The position numbers were made by a program, and so were the translations under genes. From an uncultured Chitinophaga sp. (GTDB lineage: Bacteria > Bacteroidota > Bacteroidia > Chitinophagales > Chitinophagaceae), in assembly GCF_946479755.1 (NCBI RefSeq), contig NZ_CAMLHC010000026.1:1-64000 (forward strand): a DNA stretch of 64,000 bases, given 5' to 3'. The notes under the pieces were generated by a model. It was not told the DNA's origin. It searched no databases and saw only the letters and a program-made list of their open reading frames with translations. Positions 51,106-58,930 of this stretch are shown piece by piece (the first letter of the stretch is position 1; each line of letters opens with the position of its first letter).

Positions 51106-51960
51106 TTAGTCTTTAAACACCACGTCTGCCAGCTGCTGGGCGGCATGCAGGGCGGTCATATCGAGGTTTAACGGCGCCTGGCGCTGCTGACAGAACCAGA
51201 TCAGGTTTTCGGTAGCCAGGTTGCCCACCAGTTCATCTTTTGCCATCGGGCATCCGCCAATGCCTTTGATAGCACTGTCGAAACGCCGGCATCCCTGCTC
51301 CCATGCGGACTGTACTTTCTCCTCCCAGTTGTGGGGGGCGGAATGAAAATGGGCGCCAAACTCCACCCGCGGATAAGCCGGTATCAGGTGGCGGAACAGG
51401 CTGGTGATCACGTCCGGCGTAGCCACACCTACGGTGTCGGCCAGTGAGATGGTGGTGATCTCCATTCTTGCCAGTTCATCTACCCAGCGTAATACGATCT
51501 CCGGGCTGTAAGGGTCCTCGTAGGGATTGCCAAAGCCCATGGAGATGTACACGACCAGCTCCTTGCCGTTTTTGAGGCAGAGTTCCTGCATGGTCTGCAC
51601 CTGCTCCAGCGATTCGGCGATGGTTTTGTTGGTATTTCTGAGCTGAAAGGTTTCGGACACGGAGAACGGGAAACCGAGATAGTTGATTTCCTCATGGATG
51701 ACAGCTTCTTCTGCGCCCCTTACATTCGCTACGATGGCCAGCATTTTACTGCGACTGGCGGAGAGGTCCAGCCGGGACAACACCTCGCGGGTGTCTGCCA
51801 TCTGCGGAATAGCTTTGGGGGAGACGAAACTGCCAAAGTCGAGGGTGTCGAAACCCACTTTGAGCAAAGCTTGCAGGTAGTTTACCTTTTCTTCCGTGCT
51901 GATCATCCTGTGCCATCCCTGCATGGCATCACGCGGACATTCGATTAGTTTCATAGTCAT
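51106..51960 (-). CDS. mvaB: Hydroxymethylglutaryl-CoA lyase-like protein
   Basis: A 284-residue TIM-barrel enzyme of the HMG-CoA lyase family. It cleaves HMG-CoA to acetoacetate and acetyl-CoA in leucine degradation. Seen: ECPRDAMQG near residues 8-16 (catalytic Arg/Asp), FGSFVSPKAIPQMAD, EFGAHFHSAPHNW (metal-binding HxH) and the cysteine loop GIGGCPMAKDELVGN. The usual GPRDGLQ reads CPRDAMQ here, a mild deviation. It lies upstream of the GSCFA gene in a two-gene operon. Confidence 0.9.
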   Translation of the reverse strand: MTMKLIECPRDAMQGWHRMISTEEKVNYLQALLKVGFDTLDFGSFVSPKAIPQMADTREVLSRLDLSASRSKMLAIVANVRGAEEAVIHEEINYLGFPFSVSETFQLRNTNKTIAESLEQVQTMQELCLKNGKELVVYISMGFGNPYEDPYSPEIVLRWVDELARMEITTISLADTVGVATPDVITSLFRHLIPAYPRVEFGAHFHSAPHNWEEKVQSAWEQGCRRFDSAIKGIGGCPMAKDELVGNLATENLIWFCQQRQAPLNLDMTALHAAQQLADVVFKD

Positions 51961-52022
51961 TAGCGGTTACCTGCTACAAATTACGAATTTTACGCCAAGC
52001 GAAATCCGTTGTCCGCAACCGG

Positions 52023-52841
52023 TTATACCGTCCGCTGTTTCATTGCCTCGTAGAGGATGATGCCTGCGGCCACCGATACGTTGAAAGATTCGAAATTGCC
52101 GGCCATAGGGATGCGGAACAGCACATCGGACGCTTTTACCAACGCAGGATATACGCCTTTATCTTCAGAACCCATGATCACGGCCACCGGTTCCCGGAGG
52201 TCGCAGTCGTAGAGCTTGATCTCTGTTTCCATTTCACTGGAGAGGACTTTGATACCGTTGAGATGCAGGGTATCGATCGCTTTCAGGAGGCTGTTGACAC
52301 GGCAGATCGCTATTTTTTCGAGCGCGCCGGCGGAAGATTTCATGGCTTCCTCATTGAGGGCCGCAATGCCTTTGTCGGGGATGATGATGGCCTGAGCGCC
52401 GCAACATACCGCGCTGCGGGCGATGGCGCCGATATTGCGGACGTCCGTAATACCGTCGAGTATAAGAAAGAGCGGTGTTTCTCCCTGATCAATCACATGG
52501 GAGATCACGTCCTGTAAATCGAGATAGGAAACCTGGCCGGTGAGAGCGATAACGCCCTGGTGGTTGGCCTGGGTGAGACCGTTGAGCTTTTCTACCGGCA
52601 CTACGTTGATAGGAATATTACCGAGCGCCGCTTTTTCTTTGATCTGGGGGATAATATCGCCGGTGGCGGAACGCAGCATGTAGATACGTTCTATCGGTTT
52701 GCCGCTGTTGAGGGCTTCCATCACCGGTTGCCGGCCGATAATCAGGGATGACTGCTTCGGACGCGGGCTGGCGGGCCTTTTGGGACCGCCTGATCTTCTT
52801 TCACCTTTGAAAGCGTTAAATTTTCTTTCCATTTGCTGCAA
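52023..52841 (-). CDS. rlmB: 23S rRNA 2'-O-methyltransferase RlmB (TrmH/SpoU family)
   Basis: A 272-residue SPOUT methyltransferase. The N-terminal SpoU substrate-binding domain contains GRQPVMEALNSG. The catalytic knot shows NIGAIARSA, IMGSEDKGVYP and FNVSVAAGIILYEA. It is expected to 2'-O-methylate G2251 in 23S rRNA. The basic start (MERKFNAFKGERRSGGPKR) supports RNA binding. The ATG three codons in may be the true start. It lies 16 bp downstream of the Nudix gene on the same strand. Confidence 0.9.
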   Translation of the reverse strand: MQQMERKFNAFKGERRSGGPKRPASPRPKQSSLIIGRQPVMEALNSGKPIERIYMLRSATGDIIPQIKEKAALGNIPINVVPVEKLNGLTQANHQGVIALTGQVSYLDLQDVISHVIDQGETPLFLILDGITDVRNIGAIARSAVCCGAQAIIIPDKGIAALNEEAMKSSAGALEKIAICRVNSLLKAIDTLHLNGIKVLSSEMETEIKLYDCDLREPVAVIMGSEDKGVYPALVKASDVLFRIPMAGNFESFNVSVAAGIILYEAMKQRTV

Positions 52842-52857
52842 AGAAACGCTTTTTCTG

Positions 52858-53418
52858 TCAATCCAGCTCCCCTTCCAGCATCATCAGCTTTATTTTCTGG
52901 ATGGCGACAACGGAGATGGAATCCGTAATATCATAGTTTTTAACCATCTGATATACTTCCTCAAAAGGTACTTTTTTCACGAACAGTTCTTCCGTGTCTT
53001 CCGGTTCCGCGGCCCGCTGTTCCAGCTCCCGTGCAAGGAATATCACGCCGGTTTCATCCGTCACGGAATTGGATACTGCCAGCTCACAGATCACATCCCA
53101 GCGATTGGCCACCAGCCCTGTCTCTTCCAGCAGCTCCCTTTTGGCGGTATCCAGCGGCACTTCTCCGAGCGGCCCACCACCTTCCGGTATCTCCCAGCTG
53201 AACTTCTTCAGCGGGAAACGGTATTGCCCCACGAGATAGGTATTCTGCTGAGCATCCAGCGCAATAATACCGATAGCCAGGTTTTTGAAATGTACCACGC
53301 CGTAGATACCTGGACCACCGGCAGGGTTTAATCCCTCGTGATGGACCACCTGTATCCATTTGTTATCATATCTTACCTCGCTGGAATGTATTGTCCAGGG
53401 ATTCTTTGTTGTGTCCAT
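52858..53418 (-). CDS. Nudix hydrolase, ADP-ribose pyrophosphatase-like
   Basis: A 186-residue Nudix protein. The Nudix box reads GGGPLGEVPLDTAKRELLEETGL across about residues 79-101, with REL-EE-G intact. The N-terminal WIQVVHHEG and GVVHFKN and the QYRFPLKKFSWEIPEGG segment resemble ADP-ribose/sugar-nucleotide pyrophosphatases. It lies between the GNAT gene and rlmB, all on the minus strand with short gaps, so a three-gene unit is likely. Confidence 0.92.
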   Translation of the reverse strand: MDTTKNPWTIHSSEVRYDNKWIQVVHHEGLNPAGGPGIYGVVHFKNLAIGIIALDAQQNTYLVGQYRFPLKKFSWEIPEGGGPLGEVPLDTAKRELLEETGLVANRWDVICELAVSNSVTDETGVIFLARELEQRAAEPEDTEELFVKKVPFEEVYQMVKNYDITDSISVVAIQKIKLMMLEGELD

Positions 53419-53444
53419 CCTGCAAAGAAAAGGAAAATCCCTTA

Positions 53445-53885
53445 CTAGAGCGCCAGGTAAAAGTAGAAGGAGTTGGTGTCTTTGCGGAAACCTTTGGACT
53501 GGTACAGTTTCTGGGCGCCGGTATTAGCCACGTACGTCTGTAACATCACCCAGGCGGCATCTGTTTTCCGGCCGTGTTCCACGGCGGCATCTACCAGCGC
53601 ACCGCCGGCGCCTTTGCCCCGGTGGCCATCCAGCACATATACGTCGTTGAGCAACCATCCCCGCTTCATGCCCAGCGAAGTAAACAGGGGATACAGCTGG
53701 GCAAAGCCCACCATCTCATCTTTGTCAAAAGCAATGTAAATCACGCTGTCCTGTTGTTTGATCCTTTCACTGATAAAAGCCAGCGCTCCTTTGAAATCCG
53801 GCGCCTGATCAAAATAACTGCGGTATGCATCGAATAATACGGCTACTTCGTTGGTGTGCATGGCTGATGCCTGAACGACTTCCAT
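53445..53885 (-). CDS. GNAT-family N-acetyltransferase
   Basis: A 146-residue single-domain GNAT. The acetyl-CoA loop is DGHRGKGAGGALVDAAVEHG (about 89-108, R/Q-x-x-G-x-G/A type), preceded by the beta strand WLLNDVYVL and followed by NTGAQKLYQSKGF. The substrate is unknown. It is 26 bp upstream of the Nudix gene. Confidence 0.9.
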   Translation of the reverse strand: MEVVQASAMHTNEVAVLFDAYRSYFDQAPDFKGALAFISERIKQQDSVIYIAFDKDEMVGFAQLYPLFTSLGMKRGWLLNDVYVLDGHRGKGAGGALVDAAVEHGRKTDAAWVMLQTYVANTGAQKLYQSKGFRKDTNSFYFYLAL

Positions 53886-53943
53886 AAGATGTAATTTATG
53901 TTTGCGGGATAACCTCCCTTAAATTTAGCGTATTTCAACGTAC

Positions 53944-53984
53944 AAAAAAAAGATGCTCATCCGGTAAAAACCGGGGCGAGCATC
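53944..53984 (-). terminator. Rho-independent terminator downstream of the EamA transporter gene
   Basis: Stem GATGCTC/GAGCATC (53952-53958 and 53978-53984) with inner CCGG/CCGG pairing. On the minus strand an eight-base T-tract follows (53944-53951). It ends the transcript that reads through the decarboxylase and EamA genes. Confidence 0.85.
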
Positions 53985-54010
53985 GGACTCTTAACTTCTA
54001 CCTTAAATAT

Positions 54011-54922
54011 TTATTGCAACTGTTTCTGTTTGTTTTTATTCACAGCATCATTTACCAGGTACACCCCCCCAACGGTCACCAGGCTGCACAGCCCCATGAG
54101 CCATGTCAGGTTCTCTTTCAACAGCACCCAGCCCAGCAATACGGCCACAATGGGATTGATGTAGGCATACACCGAAGCCAGTGATGGCGGCAGGTTGTTC
54201 AGTGTAAACACATACGCGGAGTAACTGAGCACAGATCCTACCAGGATGAGGTATAACAAGCTTTCCCACAATTCCGCAGTGAAGCTGCCGGCGTTCAGCT
54301 CCTGCCCCATGAACAGTGTTGCGATCAGTAACATCACAATGCCGCTGAACAACATCTGAAAGCCTGCGCCGAAGAGATAGTTCACCCCCAGCGCCCACTT
54401 GGCAGTTAACACAGAACCCAGCGCCCAGAAAATACAGGCGAAGATGGACAACATGATACCGAAGCGGAAGTCCGGGTTCATGAGGCTTGACAAATAATTA
54501 TAGAAGATGCCTGCCACGCCTGCAAACCCTAACAGCATGCCCACCAGCAACTGTATGCTGATACGCGTTTTCTTCACCAGGAAATAACTGAAGATGGTGA
54601 TCCAGATCGGCACGGTGGCGCTGATCACCGCTCCCAGTCCGCTGGGAATATACTGCATAGCCCATGTCATCAGGCCGTTGCTGCCTACCAGCATCAACAG
54701 GCCCATCACAAAGAGTTTGGACAAGACGATCTTTTCGGGCAACTTATATCCCCTCAGGAGAAAAAAACCGGTGAGCAATAATCCGGCAGTACTCTGCCTG
54801 ATGCCGGCCAGCATAATCCCGTGAATATGTCTCACGCCAATGCGTGAAGCCAGGTAGGTGGTTCCCCAAAAGATACTTACGATAGCCAGGGCGATATACG
54901 CGTTGGTGCTTGGTTTACGCAT
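54011..54922 (-). CDS. EamA/DMT-family transporter
   Basis: A 303-residue inner-membrane protein with ten predicted helices in two EamA repeats (IFWGTTYLASRIGV near the start; FWALGSVLTAKW at the start of the second; PIVAVLLGWVLLKENLTW near the end). Members export amino acids or related metabolites. Its start overlaps the 3' end of the PLP decarboxylase gene by 8 bp, so the pair is coupled. Export of the amine or amino acid handled by the decarboxylase is a plausible joint role. Confidence 0.92.
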   Translation of the reverse strand: MRKPSTNAYIALAIVSIFWGTTYLASRIGVRHIHGIMLAGIRQSTAGLLLTGFFLLRGYKLPEKIVLSKLFVMGLLMLVGSNGLMTWAMQYIPSGLGAVISATVPIWITIFSYFLVKKTRISIQLLVGMLLGFAGVAGIFYNYLSSLMNPDFRFGIMLSIFACIFWALGSVLTAKWALGVNYLFGAGFQMLFSGIVMLLIATLFMGQELNAGSFTAELWESLLYLILVGSVLSYSAYVFTLNNLPPSLASVYAYINPIVAVLLGWVLLKENLTWLMGLCSLVTVGGVYLVNDAVNKNKQKQLQ

Positions 54923-56330
54923 ATGTTTGTTGATTCAGGACGGTAACTGCAACTTCTTTCATGGTCTGATAGGCCAGCTGTATATCGTTGGCCGTCGTGC
55001 GCCAGTTCACCAGCGCCGCGCGGATGCCGGGCTGACCGGCATAAACGGTGCGCGTCATGCACACCACGCCGGAGGCGTTCAGCGCCTCCAGGAACCGGTC
55101 TACCGCCACCTCCTGTTCCGCTTCCGGCACGTTCAGCGTGAAACACGCCACGCACATCCTCACGGGCGCCAATAAACGAAAAGCAGGATCTTTCTCCAGC
55201 AGATCGCCCAGCCGCTGTGCCAGCGCCACATTTTCCTCTACGATGTGCCGGTAGCCATCCTTACCATAGGCCATCAGTGTGAACCAGGCCGGTAAAGCAC
55301 GCAGACGGCGTGAGTTCTCCGGTACGTAATGGATGTAGTTGAAATTCTCTGCCGGATCGCCCAGGTAAGCGGCGCCCGCATTCTGAAACACCTCCACCTG
55401 CAGTCCCGGATGCCGGGAGAAAATCATCGCCGCATCATAAGGCACGTTCAACCATTTGTGTGCGTCGATGGTGATGGAGTCTGCCTGTTCCCAGCCGTTC
55501 AGCAGGTGCCGGTAATGCTCGCTGCAGGCGGCAAATCCGCCGAAAGCGGCATCGATATGTAACCAGAAAGAATATTGCTTTTTCAGTTCCACGATGGCGG
55601 CGATATCATCAAAATCCACGGTATTCACCGTGCCGGCGTTGGCCACATAAATAACCGGTTGCCCCTTCCTGGATTCCAGGGAAGCACACAGTGCATTGAT
55701 GTCTACGCTCTCCCTTCCCGGCAGCGCCGGTATCTTCACCACATTGTCGCGGCCCAGTCCCAGCATGGCCATGGACTTGGTGATGCTGGAATGCGGCACA
55801 CAGGAAACCACCTGCAGGTCCTGCAATCCGGCCATGCCCTGTTTGCCGATATCTATTCCCCGCTGCTGCCCCAGCCATTGCCGGCCCAGCGCCAGACCAG
55901 TAAAATTGGCCATGGTGGCGCCGGTAACGAAACAGCCGAGGAATGCTTCCGGCAACCCGAACAGCTGTTTCAATAAAGCAATGGTTTCCGTTTCTATGGC
56001 AAAAGCAGCAGAACCTTTATCAGATGCGTTCAAATCCATGGTGGCCGCAAGCCAGTCGCCCATCAGCGCGGCCGGCGTCACCCCTCCCGTCACAAAGCCC
56101 CAGTAGCGCGGACCTGCAGACGCCGTGACGGCGTTGCCATACTGTTGCCGGAACAGCTCCAGCGCAGCCACGCCGCCCACTCCCTCTGCCGGCAACGTCT
56201 GCCGGACAGGCATGTCAATTATTTTGTCTGCCGCCAGCCTGTCGAGAGAGGATAAAAATTTACTGCTGAATTCTTTTGTCAACTGTAGCAGGCGGTCCGT
56301 ATGTTTTAAATCTTCCTGGAGCTTCATCAT
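54915..56330 (-). CDS. PLP-dependent group II amino acid decarboxylase
   Basis: About 471 residues from the ATG at 56330 (MMKLQEDLKHTD). The frame extends to 56432, but the extra 34 residues lack homology character. Family motifs are FVTGGVTPAALMGDWLAA, CVPHSSITKSM, WLHIDAAFGGFA and the PLP lysine in DAHKWLNVPYD (Lys292 with this start). This is the aromatic-L-amino-acid/glutamate/diaminobutyrate decarboxylase fold. The substrate is not clear; ACSEHYRHLLNG resembles aromatic-type members. Coupled to the EamA transporter gene. Confidence 0.9.
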   Translation of the reverse strand: MMKLQEDLKHTDRLLQLTKEFSSKFLSSLDRLAADKIIDMPVRQTLPAEGVGGVAALELFRQQYGNAVTASAGPRYWGFVTGGVTPAALMGDWLAATMDLNASDKGSAAFAIETETIALLKQLFGLPEAFLGCFVTGATMANFTGLALGRQWLGQQRGIDIGKQGMAGLQDLQVVSCVPHSSITKSMAMLGLGRDNVVKIPALPGRESVDINALCASLESRKGQPVIYVANAGTVNTVDFDDIAAIVELKKQYSFWLHIDAAFGGFAACSEHYRHLLNGWEQADSITIDAHKWLNVPYDAAMIFSRHPGLQVEVFQNAGAAYLGDPAENFNYIHYVPENSRRLRALPAWFTLMAYGKDGYRHIVEENVALAQRLGDLLEKDPAFRLLAPVRMCVACFTLNVPEAEQEVAVDRFLEALNASGVVCMTRTVYAGQPGIRAALVNWRTTANDIQLAYQTMKEVAVTVLNQQTYA

Positions 56331-56477
56331 GTGGCGGTTTAATCGGGAATGGATAGGTTCATTGTTTTCAAGCCTCAAAATTGCACATAAAATAAATCTT
56401 AAAACAGATTCAGTTTTGTGTTTTTTAAGCATATCAGATGATAAACCGCCTTTTTCTTTTTTATGGTCCTTTTATAC

Positions 56478-56966
56478 TCAAATTAACCCCGAAAACAAAT
56501 CCAGCCGTTCATGTTCCAGCAGCCACCTTTTACGCCACAACCCGCCGGCATAGCCTACCAGCATGCCGTTGGCGCCGATAACGCGGTGACAGGGCACAAT
56601 AATGGCCAGCTGGTTTTTACCATTGGTGGTGCCTACCGCCCGGATACTTTTCGGGTTGCCGATACGGTGGGCCAGCTGCAGATAGGAGATGGTCTGACCA
56701 AAAGGGATGCGCGTCAGCTGCTCCCATACCGTTTGCTGGAAATCGGTGCCGGGTTGTTGGATAGGCAGTTCAAATACCTTGCGGTCGCCGGCAAAGTATT
56801 CATGCAACTGCTGCGCACATTCGAGCAGCAGGTGCGGCGGTTGAGGGAAAGTAATTTCCGGTTCCTCCGTGAAATTAACGGCCTGTATATATTCATCGGT
56901 GCCACTGATCAGCAGCGGTCCTACGGGAGTATCTATACGAAGATGAGCGAGTTCCATGTCAAACAT
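56478..56966 (-). CDS. ogt: Methylated-DNA-protein-cysteine methyltransferase
   Basis: A 162-residue O6-alkylguanine DNA repair protein. The suicide cysteine is in IVPCHRVIGANG. The DNA-binding helix region contains RIPFGQTISYLQLAHRIGNPKSIRAVG. The N-terminal domain is short, as in Ogt rather than Ada. The ATG overlaps the stop of the AlkA-type glycosylase gene by 8 bp, so two alkylation-repair enzymes are co-expressed. The third codon-ATG (MELAHLRI, 56957) is an alternative start. Confidence 0.93.
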   Translation of the reverse strand: MFDMELAHLRIDTPVGPLLISGTDEYIQAVNFTEEPEITFPQPPHLLLECAQQLHEYFAGDRKVFELPIQQPGTDFQQTVWEQLTRIPFGQTISYLQLAHRIGNPKSIRAVGTTNGKNQLAIIVPCHRVIGANGMLVGYAGGLWRKRWLLEHERLDLFSGLI

Positions 56967-57873
56967 TTAATGGGGATAATAAAGAGCGCCACAGGTAGAA
57001 AACAGCGTAAGCCGCATGTTGCTGCCATGGCCGGGTATATTCCAGCAGCGCTGCCATAGACGGCTTGGCCGGCAGCTGTAAGCGTTGCCGGATAGCGTTT
57101 TGCAGCCCTACATCCTCCAGCAGCACGGCCTGCGGGAAACGGCTGTATTTCATCAGCGTATAATTGGCCGACCAGTTGCCGATGCCTTTCAGGGCCACCA
57201 GGCGATCGCGCGCAGCGGCGTAGTCCAGCGGCGCCAGCACCTGCTCCGACAACTGCCCGCTGGCCATCACCTTAGCTGTTTCCACCAGGTACTGTGCCTT
57301 GCTGCGGGAAAACTGCATAGGAGTGAGCACGTCTGGCGACAGGGAGGCGATGACAGCAGGATGCGGGTACAGGTAATAATCCGTTCCGTCCACCTGCTGG
57401 TGATAACCGAAATGCTGAATAAAACGTTGCCGCAGCGTATAGGCGAAAGAGAGATTGATCTGCTGACCGATAATAGGCCAGGTAACGGCTTCAAACAAAT
57501 CGGGCATGCCCACCAGCCGCAGGCCGCGGTATTCGGCAGCGAGGCCGCGCAGCAAAGGATCTGTCTGCGTATAAGCATAAAAATCACGCAGGTCGGCATC
57601 CAGGTGGAGCCAACGGGTCACAAAATCCTGTATGTCTTTTTCGGGAAACAACACGCCGGCAGGCGCCAGCACGGTCGCTTCGAGATAAGCGGCGTCATCG
57701 CCGGGCGCTATCTCCACCACTACCGGCTCTCCTCCTGCCAGCAGCATCCTGCGCAGCTTTCCGTCAACGATATAATGTAAACACTCTTTGTCCGACCTGC
57801 CCAGGAAATGCAGGCATTCCTGAAAAGAAAAGTTGGCAGGGTCATTCACCGGTATCTTTATCTTTTGCCTGAT
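56959..57873 (-). CDS. DNA-3-methyladenine glycosylase II (AlkA-like)
   Basis: About 304 residues of the HhH-GPD superfamily. The helix-hairpin-helix is LVALKGIGNWSANYTLMK and the catalytic Asp is in AVLLEDVGLQNAI. An N-terminal AlkA-type domain precedes it. The ATG at 57873 (MIRQKIKIPVNDP) is preferred. The frame extends to 57924, but that start adds an implausible hydrophobic stretch and abuts the intergenic inverted repeat. It removes alkylated bases; the downstream ogt gene handles O6-alkylguanine, so together they form an alkylation-repair operon. Confidence 0.88.
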   Translation of the reverse strand: MRQKIKIPVNDPANFSFQECLHFLGRSDKECLHYIVDGKLRRMLLAGGEPVVVEIAPGDDAAYLEATVLAPAGVLFPEKDIQDFVTRWLHLDADLRDFYAYTQTDPLLRGLAAEYRGLRLVGMPDLFEAVTWPIIGQQINLSFAYTLRQRFIQHFGYHQQVDGTDYYLYPHPAVIASLSPDVLTPMQFSRSKAQYLVETAKVMASGQLSEQVLAPLDYAAARDRLVALKGIGNWSANYTLMKYSRFPQAVLLEDVGLQNAIRQRLQLPAKPSMAALLEYTRPWQQHAAYAVFYLWRSLLSPLNV

Positions 57874-57927
57874 CATATACAAAATTACTGAAACCAGTAA
57901 AAGGCACCACCCGAATCTTGTCATTTT

Positions 57928-58030
57928 GGAATTTTTTGATTTACGGATTTTGGAATTTATTTAACCGTTAACAGCTTGCAAATGGTGACATCTCCCCTAA
58001 ATTCCAAAATCCATAAATCAAAAAATTCCT
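57928..58030. repeat. Intergenic long inverted repeat (copy 2)
   Basis: Arms at 57928-57959 and 57998-58030 pair almost perfectly (GGAATTTTTTGATTTA, GGATTTTGGAATTTA) around about 38 bases. The sequence theme matches the element at 46165-46260. The outer right arm touches the last codon of the AhpD-like gene (stop at 58029-58031), so it may double as terminator for it. Confidence 0.7.
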
Positions 58031-58466
58031 AAATGATACGGGTGCGGGAGGTAACCACAATACGGTTCCAGGCGTTGATCACTACAATGGCTAAAGTGAT
58101 CACCGCCACCTCCTCCCTGGTAAAAACAGCGGTGGCCGCTGCGTACACGTCATCCGGCACATGGGTGTCGGCCAGCAGCGTCACGGACTCCGTGAGCGCC
58201 AGCGCCGCCCGCTCTTTCTCCGTGAAGAAAGGCGCTTCCCGCCATGCATTGAGACTGTAAATACGCTGCTCTGTTTCCCCCGCAGCCCGTGCATCCCGCG
58301 TGTGCATGTTGATACAATACGCACAGCTGTTGATCTGCGATGCCCTTATCTTGATGAGCGCGTACAATGTTTTATCGATATCGCTTTTCTTCATCACCTC
58401 TTCCATGCCCAGCATCGCCTGGAAGCCCGCAGGGAAAAGCTTCGAAATGTCCATTCTCGGTTCCAT
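58029..58466 (-). CDS. Carboxymuconolactone decarboxylase/AhpD-like protein
   Basis: A 145-residue all-helical protein of the AhpD superfamily. The redox motif CAYCINMH (CxxC followed by His) is present near residues 47-54, and the ERAALALTESVTLL helix is typical. Members act as alkylhydroperoxidases or have unknown redox functions. It starts 13 bp after the SnoaL-like gene and is co-transcribed with it, both divergent from a MocR regulator gene. Confidence 0.9.
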   Translation of the reverse strand: MEPRMDISKLFPAGFQAMLGMEEVMKKSDIDKTLYALIKIRASQINSCAYCINMHTRDARAAGETEQRIYSLNAWREAPFFTEKERAALALTESVTLLADTHVPDDVYAAATAVFTREEVAVITLAIVVINAWNRIVVTSRTRII

Positions 58467-58479
58467 GTTCCGTTAGTTT

Positions 58480-58842
58480 TTAAGCATGATAAAAAAATTG
58501 TTCACGGATGATCTGACCCTGCCGTACCTCATATAGGATAATTTCGTTGCGCGTGCGGCGGCCAATACCTTTTATCGTCAGCTCCGAATGAAACTGCACC
58601 GCAAAGTACCCGTCGGCCACCACCGGATCGGATATCTCCAGCAGATGGATAGTTTCGATATTGTCAAGAAACGCCTGTTCTTTGGCCATGATGGCGTCGC
58701 GGCCACGGATCACCCGGCCGTCGGCCTCGATATTGAGACAGTCTTCATGCAACAGGGTGGACTGCGCCTCGAGGAATTTCCATTCCCTGCAAAGCGCTAC
58801 CAGCTGTTGTGCTAATGCGTGGATCGTGCTATTCATATACAT
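58480..58842 (-). CDS. SnoaL-like/NTF2-fold protein
   Basis: A 120-residue protein with the cone-shaped NTF2 fold suggested by SRWKFLE-like start (LCREWKFLEAQSTLLHED), VIRGRDAIMAKEQAF and the strand pattern FAVQFHSELTIKG, NEIILYEVRQGQIIREQFF. Such proteins are small isomerases, cyclases or structural subunits; the function here is unknown. It is the first gene of a two-gene unit with the AhpD-like gene and is divergent from the first MocR gene, which may control it. Confidence 0.82.
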   Translation of the reverse strand: MYMNSTIHALAQQLVALCREWKFLEAQSTLLHEDCLNIEADGRVIRGRDAIMAKEQAFLDNIETIHLLEISDPVVADGYFAVQFHSELTIKGIGRRTRNEIILYEVRQGQIIREQFFYHA

Positions 58843-58896
58843 TGATTATTACAAAGTAATCACAAAAACAGACGCCAGAACAGACACAGAATTACT

Positions 58897-58916
58897 TACT
58901 TTTGACCATAACAGAT
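58897..58916 (+). promoter_or_regulatory. Promoter -7 element and candidate operator of first MocR gene
   Basis: TACTTTTG (58897-58904) matches the Bacteroidota -7 consensus TAnnTTTG, 26 bp upstream of the ATG. It is followed by ATAACAGAT (58908-58916), close to the ATATCAGAT motif found twice at the next MocR promoter. Confidence 0.45.
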
Positions 58917-58930
58917 TTTATTTTCGGGAG

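Noticed and set aside
56331..56432. Upstream start of the PLP decarboxylase
   Set aside because: The added 34 residues are not protein-like for the family; the paired ATGs at 56330/56327 fit better.
58661..58930. N-terminal extension of the first MocR ORF
   Set aside because: It overlaps the divergent SnoaL-like gene and lacks homology. The GntR domain begins at the ATG 58931, just after a consensus -7 element.
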